Shown here: one piece after another, positions 53,785 to 61,308 of the stretch
Layout of the letters: every line of letters starts with the position of its first letter
How positions within the stretch are numbered: position 1 is the first letter of the stretch
From: Pseudomonas bubulae
GTDB taxonomy: Bacteria > Pseudomonadota > Gammaproteobacteria > Pseudomonadales > Pseudomonadaceae
NCBI RefSeq assembly: GCF_037023725.1
Contig: NZ_CP146077.1
Span: 3,323,001-3,387,000, forward strand
Reading direction: 5' to 3'
DNA length: 64,000 nt
Position numbers and translations under genes: made by a program
The notes under the pieces: model-generated
Told to the model about the DNA's origin: nothing
The model's input: only the letters and a program-made list of their open reading frames with translations
Databases searched by the model: none

Positions 53785-55614
53785 TCAGTCTTCCCACTTA
53801 AGTTTTTTTCGAGTTTGATCAGAGCTCGGTTCTTTGGTATTCCCCTGAAGCAAAAGCTCTTCCCCGCCGTAGGAAAGAAAAGACATAGTTTCAGCGGCCG
53901 TAGCTTTCTTGGCGACGTTTTGCCGGAGCCGCTTGGTCGTAGCCTTTGAATTTTCCACTAACTCATGGTTCTCCAAGCGAACTTGGTGCAACTCCTTGTC
54001 CACCAGTGTTCCCGGACGACGGGCGCGAGGTCGCGAAAACGCCCAGTACTCGCTGTACGAAACAGGTGTTTTTGTCAGATCAGAATAAGGAATTTCATGA
54101 TACCGGCCATCTTGGCGCAACCATATTTTCGAAAGATTCAATGGATTGTACTTAAACGAAAGTCGTGATCCAACGAACCTACTGAGTATTGCCGAAGAGT
54201 AAAATGACCTACTAAGCTCGACACCTTTTGATTGCACCGTTCGTAGCACACTTGGAAAGAAGTCAAGAGCAAATGTTTGAAAGTTCCCCGGCATTGGAGG
54301 TACATAATCCAGCCCCTTCTTGGCCATCTCTGCATCCCAAACCTCGAACGGCGCAAGTCTGTTCAACCCTTCATGAGCACGCCCATGATAGATCGCCACT
54401 TCGTTTGCGAACCACTCACAAAATGCTGAAAAGGTCATAGCTGAATGCTTGGCAGAGTCGTAGTCTGCTTTCTTCAACACATTCGAGTAGGTAGTACCTG
54501 GCAGAAGATGCACCTTCCCCATCAGCGTACCAATAATTCGCTCAACGTGCCCTCCGTAATGCTTTTTCCCAATAGGCCGCAGCATGGGGACGATTTTGTA
54601 ATATTGCAGGGTGGCTTCAAGTTCTGGGCTAGTAAATTCCGCGGCGTTATCCATACCAATTGCACCAGGCACTCCCCAGAACCTGTGGCGAGTATTCTGA
54701 CCACCACCGAGAGCGATTGGAAAGGCTTGTTTAGGAAAACAGGCCGAAAGCATCGCCATGGCAACGCTGAGGGCGCTAGGCGGATGGAGTGCAAGATAGT
54801 AACCAAGAATAACGCGACTCTTAAGATCGATAACTACCGTCAGCCAAGGCCGCATGAGTGGTCGACCATGCTCGTCGCAGATAATTACGTCCACCCGTGT
54901 GTGGTCGATTTGCACCATAGTAAGTATGGTATCTACGTGAATCATCCCTGGTTTCAGCTCAAACTTTTGAAGCATCGGCTCTCTGCCGTGCAGCAGTGAG
55001 TAAACGGCTTTCTGCCCGAACGATTCAAGCCTTCGCTTCAGAGCATTAAGACTCGGGGTTTTAACACCCATGGTGTGACATAGAGAGTCGACATATTCCC
55101 AAAGAGAAGCAAACGCCTCTAATTTTTTGGTTTTATCATTAAGGCGTTTCGAAATTGCTTTCTCCATGATTTTCTCTTGAATATCAGAAAGCAATCGCGA
55201 ATTTTTTTTACGCCCTCTGATACTTCTAACAAGAGAAACAGCACCAAGCTCTGGATCATATCTTTTCAATAGACGTCGAGTCGTTGTTTCCGATGAGCCA
55301 AGTTTTTCGATAAGCTCGGCCCGCGAAACTTTTCCCTGAAAGTAGTCGTTAATTTTTTTTGCCCGATCCGAAGCAATAGCTAACTCTTTCGGATTGACTT
55401 CTGTTTGTTCCAACCAAATCAAACGGCGATCATTGTATAGCTCATGTTTTTCTTGATCGACCTCAACCAGATTTACCTGAGTAAAGAGCACATCAAATGA
55501 GTGCTCACTTTCAAGGCTTTTTAGGGTAATGGCACCGTCAGCTCGACAAGCTATTACACGATATACCTTTTCCTCAAAGCTAACTAAGTTTCCTTCGACG
55601 ATGGGTTTCAACAT
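53785..55614 (-). CDS. tniA: TniA/TnsB-like DDE transposase
   Basis: A protein of 609 residues. N-terminal helix-turn-helix segments (SRAELIEKLGSSETTTRRLL) bind the ends. The RNase H-like core shows the first Asp in MVQIDHTRVDVIICDEHGRP, the second in GMDNAAEFTSPELE and the Glu in HYGGHVERIIGTLMGK. The Mu-C-like beta barrel follows (PSVLRTVQSKGVELSRSFYS). These enzymes cut and join transposon ends; without TnsA they usually move replicatively. First gene of the operon; the phased repeats at 55680-55757 lie just upstream. Confidence 0.93.
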   Translation of the reverse strand: MLKPIVEGNLVSFEEKVYRVIACRADGAITLKSLESEHSFDVLFTQVNLVEVDQEKHELYNDRRLIWLEQTEVNPKELAIASDRAKKINDYFQGKVSRAELIEKLGSSETTTRRLLKRYDPELGAVSLVRSIRGRKKNSRLLSDIQEKIMEKAISKRLNDKTKKLEAFASLWEYVDSLCHTMGVKTPSLNALKRRLESFGQKAVYSLLHGREPMLQKFELKPGMIHVDTILTMVQIDHTRVDVIICDEHGRPLMRPWLTVVIDLKSRVILGYYLALHPPSALSVAMAMLSACFPKQAFPIALGGGQNTRHRFWGVPGAIGMDNAAEFTSPELEATLQYYKIVPMLRPIGKKHYGGHVERIIGTLMGKVHLLPGTTYSNVLKKADYDSAKHSAMTFSAFCEWFANEVAIYHGRAHEGLNRLAPFEVWDAEMAKKGLDYVPPMPGNFQTFALDFFPSVLRTVQSKGVELSRSFYSSAILSRFVGSRLSFKYNPLNLSKIWLRQDGRYHEIPYSDLTKTPVSYSEYWAFSRPRARRPGTLVDKELHQVRLENHELVENSKATTKRLRQNVAKKATAAETMSFLSYGGEELLLQGNTKEPSSDQTRKKLKWED

Positions 55615-56360
55615 AAGGACTCGGCACCGACTGTTTTAAACTCTAGGTGCGCAAGCATAGCTCTATGACTACCGAACTTGTCAACGGTCATAAAATTGGC
55701 GTTCGGCATTAAAGATTTTTCGTCAGGCATTAAAGACTATTTGTTAGGTACTGACTTAAATTGCATGTATTGACGGAGGGCTTTAACTAATATTGTGTTA
55801 ATTGACACCAAGCTTAAACATATTGAATCAATTGACGAGCACGCATTTAGCAATAAGCGAGCCCAGTACCTGCGAGCCCCGAATTCACGACTCATTGATT
55901 ATTATTTGATATAACTTTCTGCTCGCCGCCTGAAGTGTCAATATATTCAATACATTCAATTAAAGTGACTGAAATTCAAGCCGGAACTCTTGATGCATGA
56001 GCCTCGCTCACACTCCAGAGCGTATTTTCTGAGCCAGCCCCGAAGTCAATTAACAAATTTGAAAGCACTTTTTGGATTTTGCGACTCGAAATAACCGCCA
56101 AGATAATGACGCATTATCTGTAAATAGGAGTCTTAGATGCCGCATCCGACAGCCAAAAAAGACTAACTATTGAGTCAAAAATCTGCTTTTACTTATATTG
56201 ACATCGAGCTAAGTCGATCTATTAGGGCGCCTGTTATCTCAGCCTGTGAGCCGCACTCCTCTTTCAATGGCATATCAAGGGTTATCTAGCCTCTTCCCCC
56301 TCTCGTAGCCAGAAGAGGTTAAACGTCGACGTAATGTGCCCTCCAACACCCTATGGGGCC
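55615..56360. other. Intergenic region with transposon end and repeated TGTCAAT motifs
   Basis: About 750 AT-rich bases before the IS30 element. It holds the phased array (listed separately), the candidate element end at 55807, and further TTGAC/GTCAA motifs near 55830, 55936, 56044 and 56196, partly outside the proposed end. No gene seen. Confidence 0.5.
55680..55757. repeat. Four imperfect repeats at exact 21-bp spacing (candidate TniA/TnsB binding sites)
   Basis: GTCAACGGTCATAAA starts at 55680, GTTCGGCATTAAAGA at 55701, GTCAGGCATTAAAGA at 55722 and GTTAGGTACTGACTT at 55743. The second and third share GGCATTAAAGA exactly. The 21-base period (two helical turns) and the place just upstream of tniA are what TnsB/TniA end-binding arrays look like in Tn7-type elements. 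Confidence 0.7.
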
Positions 56361-57422
56361 TGAATTCATAGAATAAGCGCAACGCTTGAAACGAGAGGCA
56401 GAGAGCCAGCCACCGGTAGAATCCAGGCTCTCACACCGAAGGATTCAAGCGCAGATGACTACGCATTACCGGCAGCTGACTCAGGGACAACGTTACCAGA
56501 TTGAGGCTGGCTTGAGCGCCGCAGAGAGCCAGGCGAGCATTGCAAAGCGGGTCGGCGTGCATCCCTCGACGATCAGTCGCGAGGTTCGCCGCAACAGCAC
56601 CCAGAATATCTACAAGGCTGTTTCTGCGGCCCATGAAAGTGATGCTCGTCGAGCGGGTGCGCGCAAGTTTTGCAAGCCGGCGACATGGCTCAGCCATCAT
56701 CTCCCGGTGTGGCTCAAGCATGGCATGAGTCCGGAGCAGATCGCCCAGCGGTTGAAGCAGGAGCAGCCAAGCCGGGCGGTCAGCCATGAGTGGATTTATC
56801 GGTTCATTGCCGCCGAACAGCGCGCCGGTGGTGAGCTTTATACCTATCTGCGACATCGCCGAAAGCGCTACCGGAAACGCTATGGAAGCCACGATCGGCG
56901 CGGGCAGCTGCGTAATCGCGTGTCAATCAGTGAACGCCCAGCCGAGGTCGAAAGCCGCGAGCGCCTGGGGGACTGGGAGGGCGATACGGTACATGGACTG
57001 GGCGGTAACCTGGTGACCCTGGTTGATCGCAAAAGCGGCTATCTGAGCGCCTATCCGGTCAAGCGCAGAACGCGCCGGCAGGTAACGCGGGCGATCAATC
57101 TGATGCTTCAGGGCCATGCCGCTCACACGCTGACGCTGGATAACGGAAGGGAGTTTGCCGGGCATGAACGCATCGCGCTACGGAGCCAGTGCCAGGTCTT
57201 TTTTGCAGACCCCTATTCATCCTGGCAACGTGGCACCAATGAAAACACCAACGGTCTGCTCCGCCAGTATTTCCCCAAGGGCAGCGACTTCAGCAAGCTG
57301 ACCGTCGAAGCCGTCAATCGGACAGTAGCGAGGATCAATCTACGCCCGCGCAAGCGCTTGGGCTGGAAGACGCCGTACGAAGTGCATACAGGGGTGAGCG
57401 TTGCACTTATGTGTTGAATTCA
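56361..57422 (+). mobile_element. Intact IS30-family insertion sequence
   Basis: The left end TGAATTCATAGAATAAGCGC and the right end (complement TGAATTCAACACATAAGTGC, 57422 down to 57403) are imperfect inverted repeats extending to AACGCT on both sides. They flank one full-length transposase gene. The element is more GC-rich than its surroundings. I could not confirm a target duplication (GGGGCC left, GGGGGC right). Confidence 0.88.
56455..57417 (+). CDS. IS30 family transposase
   Basis: A protein of 320 residues. The N-terminal helix-turn-helix is QIEAGLSAAESQASIAKRVG with HPSTISREVRRN. The DDE core has GDWEGDTVHGLGG (first Asp), LTLDNGREFAGHERI (second Asp) and SWQRGTNENTNGLLRQYFPK (Glu). 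All family landmarks and the standard length are present. I use the ATG of MTTHYRQLTQGQRY, the usual IS30 N-terminus; the frame is open from 56386. The stop codon lies inside the right inverted repeat. Confidence 0.95.
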   Translation: MTTHYRQLTQGQRYQIEAGLSAAESQASIAKRVGVHPSTISREVRRNSTQNIYKAVSAAHESDARRAGARKFCKPATWLSHHLPVWLKHGMSPEQIAQRLKQEQPSRAVSHEWIYRFIAAEQRAGGELYTYLRHRRKRYRKRYGSHDRRGQLRNRVSISERPAEVESRERLGDWEGDTVHGLGGNLVTLVDRKSGYLSAYPVKRRTRRQVTRAINLMLQGHAAHTLTLDNGREFAGHERIALRSQCQVFFADPYSSWQRGTNENTNGLLRQYFPKGSDFSKLTVEAVNRTVARINLRPRKRLGWKTPYEVHTGVSVALMC

Positions 57423-57756
57423 GGGGGCTTTGGAGTCATCCCTGATGCCCCGTGTTAGCAAACGCTCCTTGAGAAACAGCTTTATGAAGGGAACAGGAAG
57501 CGATCTTTCTGGACTTTTAGAACTGGCACCATTCACAAGGCCACACGGGCTTAAACTCTTATAAATAACCGTTACAAATCAACTGGTTGGTTTGCATTAC
57601 CAAAATCTGGGCGCGAAAGTTATTTCAGCCCCCCTGCATTTACGGGCTAAAACTGCACTCCTTTTAAAATGTTCAAATTCACTAATGCATTGAAGCTTTT
57701 AGCCATTTTCAAAAGTCAGAATCGCTAGAAGCCACGGATCCTAAGGGTTTGAGCGT
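57423..57756. other. Gene-free stretch right of IS30
   Basis: About 330 AT-rich bases with no supported gene. Confidence 0.3.
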
Positions 57757-57957
57757 TTAACCACTTTTAAAGGAGGGCCACACATGCTGCAAAATCTCCA
57801 TTGCTTCAATGCGCATTTTTGCGCGTGCAACAACGGCCATCGCTTCGGCAATATAAGCCGCGTCGCCAGTGTCGTTAGCATCAGCTAAAAAGATGTTTAT
57901 GGTGTCAGTATCAACCAGCGAGTCTGCCGGATCGTAATCAGGAATTGGCTCTGTCAT
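57757..57957 (-). pseudogene. Truncated HigA-like antitoxin
   Basis: The 66-codon frame begins MTEPIPDYDPADSLVDTDTI and AYIAEAMAVVARAK, the first part of the addiction-module antidote family (..YDPA..L.....I..FL..A..TGD..YIA.ALG.VARAKGM..IA...G..). The helix-turn-helix that should follow is replaced by a short unrelated tail. It overlaps no toxin gene. The AbrB-like gene starts divergently 21 bases away. Confidence 0.6.
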
Positions 57958-57977
57958 TTGAATACCTGGGGAAAAAT

Positions 57978-58181
57978 ATGAACCCAACACATGACCTCAA
58001 AAGTAAACGTTGGACAGTCACATGCCAAGACGCTGCCGACGACACTGGCGACATGATCGTGCCGTTGCCCGATGATCTGCTCAGCCAAATGGGCCTTGTC
58101 ATTGGTGACACGTTGACCGTAGAAAAACAGCCTGACGGTTCGTTAACGCTGACCAATATTTCTCAAGCCACTCAAGGTTAA
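57978..58181 (+). CDS. AbrB/MazE-fold antitoxin-like protein
   Basis: A protein of 67 residues. IVPLPDDLLSQMGLVIGDTL and TVEKQPDGSLTLTN have the swapped-hairpin AbrB pattern (P..LL..LG...GD.L......G...L). Such proteins are DNA-binding regulators or antitoxins. It is followed six bases later by a HigA-like gene, so the two form a small operon without an evident toxin. Confidence 0.65.
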   Translation: MNPTHDLKSKRWTVTCQDAADDTGDMIVPLPDDLLSQMGLVIGDTLTVEKQPDGSLTLTNISQATQG

Positions 58182-58187
58182 TCAGCC

Positions 58188-58469
58188 ATGAAAATAGAGA
58201 AAAGCTCTGGCAATGTTTACGCAGATATCGGCGTGGCCAACCCTGAACAGATGCTCAGGAAGGCCCTAATTGTTGCGCAAATCAGCCAGGTGATTACCTA
58301 CTCAGAAGACCGAATCTCAAGGGCTGTGGGCATCTTGGGGCTCAGTGAAACAGAGCTGAAAGAGCTTCTACACGGACACTTTCATGACTATCGGGAGGCC
58401 GATCTGGTTGAATACCTTGAGAAACTCCACCAGGACAAGAGTTTCGCGGGCGCGAAACTGGGTAAATGA
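58188..58469 (+). CDS. HigA/NadS-like helix-turn-helix antitoxin
   Basis: A protein of 93 residues. Segments IGVANPEQMLRKALIVAQIS and LGLSETELKELLHGHFHDYR fit the HigA-2/NadS helix-turn-helix family (..A..ML.KA.L...I......LGLSQ.EL..LLRG.F...SE..L...L..LG.D..). The HTH repeat in the middle is somewhat degenerate. A matching HigB toxin is not found next to it, so it is an orphan or acts on a distant partner. Confidence 0.75.
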   Translation: MKIEKSSGNVYADIGVANPEQMLRKALIVAQISQVITYSEDRISRAVGILGLSETELKELLHGHFHDYREADLVEYLEKLHQDKSFAGAKLGK

Positions 58470-58801
58470 GAGGTCAATCCTGCTACTATCGCTCTTTTAA
58501 GATGATCCAGTTATAACTCTACTAAATGGTTGTTTAGTTTAGTTATAATAGGAGTTTTTGAATCTCAGAATAAAACGCCCGTCCCGCCCGGAAAGTATCC
58601 CTCTGAAAGCTGGCTGGCGAATCGACCTGATGCCCAGACCGAACAACGGCGAATCAAGCCGGTTCAAGCAGTTCTCCTCCCCCTGTTTCCCCTTCCGGAC
58701 TGCTACTGGCGCATGGTGACATGCCCGCTCCGGCAGGGTCAGCGGATCAGGACTACCCTCCACTCGCCCGGATTTACGACTGGCTCCACTCTTAAGCCTG
58801 C
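58470..58801. promoter_or_regulatory. Palindromic operator-like site and promoter, no downstream gene
   Basis: ACTAAATGGTTGTTTAGT (58521-58538) is a palindrome (ACTAAA/TTTAGT) flanked by GTTATAA and GTTATAAT; TATAAT at 58544-58549 could be a -10 box. A very similar site lies upstream of gcd (61127-61155). Downstream on the plus strand there is only the 3' end of the convergent phoD, so the promoter is orphaned or the operator belongs to a lost gene. Confidence 0.45.
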
Positions 58802-60367
58802 CTATACCTCATGCCCGAAAGGCTTCAACTGCTGCTCAAACACCGCTACACCGTCCAGGTCGCGAAGGGTTACCGTGAGACTCTTGTCACGAGCATTAAT
58901 GTTGACCTCGCCGAAGAACTGCAGCCCTGCCAGGGGCGAGATGTTCGGTTCAGTCGGTGCCTTCTCGAAGACCACCTGCGGGCCAAAGGTCATGTCCAGA
59001 GCACAAGACGGAAAACTGCCCGCATTTAAAGGTCCGGCGACAAATTCCCAGAACGGCTCAAATTGCTGGAACGCTGCTCGATCAGGATGATAGTGGTGAG
59101 CTGCACAGTAGTGCACATCGGCAGTTAGCCACACAACATCACGGACCTGTCGTTGGCGCAGGAAATCCAGTAACTCGGCAATCTCCATTTCTCGTCCCAA
59201 CGGTTTGCCATTGTCACCGTTGGCTATTGCCTCCCAGCGCGGCACTCCGGGCGACATTTCGCCATCCGCCACGGCCAGGCTAAGCGGCATATCGGCAGCG
59301 ATCACTTTCCACTGGGCCGTAGAATGTACCAGCGCCTGCTTGAGCCAGTCGAGTTGCGTGCGCCCCAGAAACGCCGTCTGTGGGCCCGGGACAGCGGACA
59401 AGTTGGCGTCATTGCTACCTCGGTAACTGCGCATGTCCAGTACAAAGAGCTCCAGCAAAGGTCCATAAGGGAGGCTCCGATAGATGCGACCGCCCTTATC
59501 GCCAGGCTGAGGACGCATCGGGGAGTACTCGAGCCAGGCTTGCCGTGCCGGACCGAGCAGATCCCTGATGGCGGCACCGCCATAGCGTGAGTCAAGCTGT
59601 TTGCCTGACGACCAGTTGTTGGTCGTTTCATGGTCGTCCCACTGCCATATCTGCGGCACCTCGGCATTAAACCGCCGCACGTTCTCGTCCATCAGGTTGT
59701 ATCGGTAGTTACCCCGGAAGTCGTCGACAGTCACCGCGACATGGCTTTTGGCTTCAGTGGTCAGGTTGCGCCAGACGCGACCATTTTCCACGACCTGTTG
59801 GGCCGGAACCGGGCCATCTGCGTAGATAGTGTCGCCACTGTGCAAGAAAAAATCCGGCAAGCGTCGACGCATGGCGTCGTAGATGCGCATGCCGCCTATT
59901 TCAGGGTTGATGCCGAACCCTTGACCGACCGTATCACCACTCCATACAAAACGAATGTCCCGCGGCAGCCCTGGCACACTGCGCAGGTGCCCGAACCACG
60001 GTTCGCCCGCTGTTCCGGTGCGGGCGTCCTCGAACCAGGCGCGATAAAAGATAGATTGATCGGCGGGCAGCCCTCTGAGTTCCACCCGGGCGGTGTAGTC
60101 AGTGCCTGCATGTGCCTGCGCCGAAGCGGCGCGCCGGGGCTGAGCAAAAGTGCTGGTGGTGTCCCACTCAACCACCAGTTTGGCTGGCCGGTCACTACGG
60201 CTCCAGACCATCGCGCGGTCACCCAGTAGATCCCCGGATTGCACGCCGTCTGTCATCTGGGGCCTGTCCTGGACATTCGCCAGGATAGCCGGCGCGAGGC
60301 TGGGCAACACAAGTCCCGCAGAAAGCGTTTGGATCAGGCTGCGACGGCGGACTGGAAACTGTGACAT
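58802..60367 (-). CDS. phoD: Alkaline phosphatase D (PhoD), Tat-exported
   Basis: A protein of 521 residues. The N-terminus VRRRSLIQTLSAGLVLPSLA is a twin-arginine signal, so it is exported folded. PhoD landmarks: GVQSGDLLGDRAMVWSRSDR, WSGDTVGQGFGI, FFLHSGDTIYADGP, WDDHETTNNW and WLTADVHYCAAHHYHPDRA, which supply the Fe/Ca ligands. It releases phosphate from mono- and diesters in the periplasm. The ATG of MSQFPVRRR is preceded by GAGAAG. Coding composition is GC-rich and core-like. Confidence 0.95.
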   Translation of the reverse strand: MSQFPVRRRSLIQTLSAGLVLPSLAPAILANVQDRPQMTDGVQSGDLLGDRAMVWSRSDRPAKLVVEWDTTSTFAQPRRAASAQAHAGTDYTARVELRGLPADQSIFYRAWFEDARTGTAGEPWFGHLRSVPGLPRDIRFVWSGDTVGQGFGINPEIGGMRIYDAMRRRLPDFFLHSGDTIYADGPVPAQQVVENGRVWRNLTTEAKSHVAVTVDDFRGNYRYNLMDENVRRFNAEVPQIWQWDDHETTNNWSSGKQLDSRYGGAAIRDLLGPARQAWLEYSPMRPQPGDKGGRIYRSLPYGPLLELFVLDMRSYRGSNDANLSAVPGPQTAFLGRTQLDWLKQALVHSTAQWKVIAADMPLSLAVADGEMSPGVPRWEAIANGDNGKPLGREMEIAELLDFLRQRQVRDVVWLTADVHYCAAHHYHPDRAAFQQFEPFWEFVAGPLNAGSFPSCALDMTFGPQVVFEKAPTEPNISPLAGLQFFGEVNINARDKSLTVTLRDLDGVAVFEQQLKPFGHEV

Positions 60368-60549
60368 GGATGATCTTCTCGAGTGGAAGGAGTCACTATT
60401 TAAGCCCCTGCCAATGACAGCCATGTTTCAGAGCAGCACAGCCACGTGCCGGCTATGCTGGATGTCTGATGGCACTTTCAGGCAGTGCAGATTGCCAAGG
60501 CGGTTGCACTGCCCCTCTGTGTTTGGCTGTTGATCTTGAGGGACGCACC

Positions 60550-61032
60550 ATGATCCGCCCCACTGAGCAAGGCCCGATCAATGCTTGCGATGCAGCGCAG
60601 AGAACCCGCCCCAGCAACTACCCCGAGCCCTTCGCGTCCCTGATGCAGGGCCGCACCAAACGGCCTCTGGGTGATCTGTTCAACTTGAAGAATTTTGGCG
60701 TCAACCTTGTACACCTGCCGCCAGGCAGTCTCTCCGCCCTTCATCACTCGCACTCATTACAGGACGAATTTATCTATGTCCTGGAGGGTCATCCGACCTT
60801 GTTCAGAGGTGATGAAAGCGTGCAACTGGCTCCGGGGATGATTGCGGGCTTCCCCGCCAAAGGGCTTGCCCACCATCTGGAGAATAAAACTGACACCCTC
60901 TGCGTGGTTCTTGAAGTAGGCGACCGTAGTGTCGGAGATAGCGTGACTTACCCGTCAGACGATATACAGGCGGTGACGGCAGTCGACGGCACATGGCACT
61001 TCGTCCATAAAGATGGCAGCCCCTATGGCTGA
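60550..61032 (+). CDS. Single-domain cupin protein
   Basis: A protein of 160 residues with one cupin barrel. Motif 1 is SALHHSHSLQDEFIYVLEGH (H-x-H, E) and motif 2 is APGMIAGFPAKGLAHHLEN with the third His. Metal binding is likely; substrate unknown. Many such proteins are sugar isomerases or regulators. GAGGGA precedes the ATG by six bases; the frame open from 60469 is not needed. It is divergent from phoD. Confidence 0.88.
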   Translation: MIRPTEQGPINACDAAQRTRPSNYPEPFASLMQGRTKRPLGDLFNLKNFGVNLVHLPPGSLSALHHSHSLQDEFIYVLEGHPTLFRGDESVQLAPGMIAGFPAKGLAHHLENKTDTLCVVLEVGDRSVGDSVTYPSDDIQAVTAVDGTWHFVHKDGSPYG

Positions 61033-61308
61033 AGGGCATCTGCGCGCCCTTTGCCCTCCCCCTGACATCCCCTCTTATCGGACTCTCGACACTGACAATT
61101 TGTCGCAGGCCCGGGTTTTTGTTAAAGTTATAAAACTAACCGTTTAGTACATAACTGTTTCGGACGTTTCCCGGTCTGTCGACCTGGCCTGTTCAAGGCC
61201 TCGACGACGTGCAGAAACGCCGACACGTCTGCGCCTGCCTTGCAAGCCGCTACAGTTAAACGCTATGCCCTCCTCCCAACCGTTCATGCATCAATAGGGT
61301 CATGCACA
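61033..61308 (+). promoter_or_regulatory. gcd upstream region with palindromic operator-like site
   Basis: GTTAT (61127) and ATAAC (61155) enclose ACTAACCGTTTAGT (61135-61148), an inverted repeat of the kind bound by TetR-type regulators. It resembles the site at 58521-58538. It lies about 155-180 bases before the gcd start. Regulator unknown. Confidence 0.5.

Larger units (their letters stand above)
49466..55807 (-). mobile_element. Tn7/Tn5053-like transposon with TniA, TniB, second AAA+ ATPase and TniQ
   Basis: The four leftward genes from 55614 to 51119 form a complete Mu-type transposition module (DDE transposase, two AAA+ ATPases, TniQ target selector) with overlapping or abutting junctions. 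No TnsA endonuclease is present. The bounds are inferred from GGTGTCAATT at 49464-49473 and its complement at 55800-55809, with a phased repeat array just inside the right end. No matching five-base target duplication is seen, so the limits are tentative. Two XRE-type frames lie between the left bound and tniQ and would be cargo. Confidence 0.6.

Noticed and set aside
52554..54999. Several plus-strand frames of 65-184 codons across the tni operon
   Set aside because: Antisense shadows of tniA, tniB and the ATPase gene; all protein features are on the minus strand.
58530..59090. Plus-strand frame of 186 codons across the phoD 3' end
   Set aside because: Antisense shadow of phoD; composition rich in Pro/Ser/Arg with no motif and no ribosome site.
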